From the NCBI GenBank assembly GCA_022572865.1, contig JACZVB010000098.1:1-6143 (forward strand): a stretch of 6,143 nucleotides of DNA, given 5' to 3'. Positions 6,069 to 6,143 of this stretch are shown here, in pieces. The notes beneath the pieces were generated by a model. That model ran no database searches. It saw nothing but the letters and a program-made list of their open reading frames with translations, and had not been told where the DNA came from. Position numbers and translations under genes: made by a program. The first letter of the stretch is position 1; every line of letters begins with the position of its first letter. This DNA is from Chloroflexota bacterium. GTDB taxonomy: Bacteria > Chloroflexota > Dehalococcoidia > Plut-88900.

Positions 6069-6143
6069 TAACAACCCGATGTTCGTAGCTGAGAGGGAGT
6101 GGGGAGCTATGCCCGTGGGGGTGAGGACCGGTTGTCATGAGGG

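Larger units (their letters stand above)
5844..6143. other. Right-hand end without a recognised gene
   Basis: These 300 bases carry no gene I can name. The first 100 or so are comparatively AT-rich and include TACAAT (5887-5892), a -10-like match without a fitting -35. From about 5950 on, both strands contain frames open for over 50 codons. Two symmetric elements, at 5981-5991 and 6046-6068, are listed separately. The region could be the edge of a gene, of a mobile element or of a structured RNA continuing beyond base 6143. Confidence 0.4.
5953..6143 (+). other. Open reading frame running off the right edge, coding status unclear
   Basis: After a TAA at 5950-5952 this plus-strand frame stays open to the window end (63 full codons). 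A GTG at 5983-5985 is the first common start. The translation is rich in Trp and Gly, for example CHIWPSGKFTNWTGTWG just after the GTG, and matches no family I know. There is no proper ribosome site. The opposite strand is open too: ATG at 6136-6138 to TAA at 5971-5973 gives 55 residues, Pro-rich and low in complexity. At most one of the two is likely to be real, and possibly neither. Confidence 0.2.

Overview
The window reads as a GC-rich bacterial chromosome segment with ordinary metabolic genes. None of them marks a lineage with certainty. The mix (acyl-CoA ligase, zinc-ribbon threonine synthase, RidA, luciferase-like oxidoreductase, dehalogenase-fold hydrolase) and the short intergenic repeat with CTCAGGAC/GTCCTGAG arms would suit an uncultured Chloroflexota (Dehalococcoidia/SAR202-like) genome. 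That is an inference from gene style, not a demonstrated placement.

Layout, left to right. Bases 1-1156 (minus strand) hold the N-terminal 385 residues of an AMP-forming acyl-CoA synthetase, cut by the window edge. Bases 1157-1414 are intergenic and hold a compound inverted repeat and a possible promoter. Bases 1415-2545 (minus) encode a threonine synthase with an N-terminal zinc ribbon. A 282-bp divergent control region with several small symmetric elements separates it from ridA (2828-3211, plus). ridA runs convergently into a luciferase-like flavin/F420 oxidoreductase (3277-4278, minus). After a 313-bp divergent spacer comes an alpha/beta hydrolase with an Asp nucleophile (4592-5410, plus). 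It has a less GC-biased third codon position than its neighbour. A small two-helix membrane protein of unknown function (5544-5843, minus) converges on it. The last 300 bases hold no recognised gene, but they contain a strong hairpin and stretches open on both strands.

How the genes fit together. The clearest functional link is the divergent pair of a PLP-dependent threonine synthase and RidA. RidA hydrolyses reactive enamine/imine intermediates released by PLP enzymes acting on serine and threonine. The acyl-CoA ligase, LLM oxidoreductase and hydrolase could all serve breakdown of organic acids or xenobiotics, but nothing here ties them into one pathway or operon.

No undescribed multi-gene system is evident. 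The best leads are the hydrolase with altered halide-binding positions, the nested intergenic repeat, and the unexplained right-hand end.
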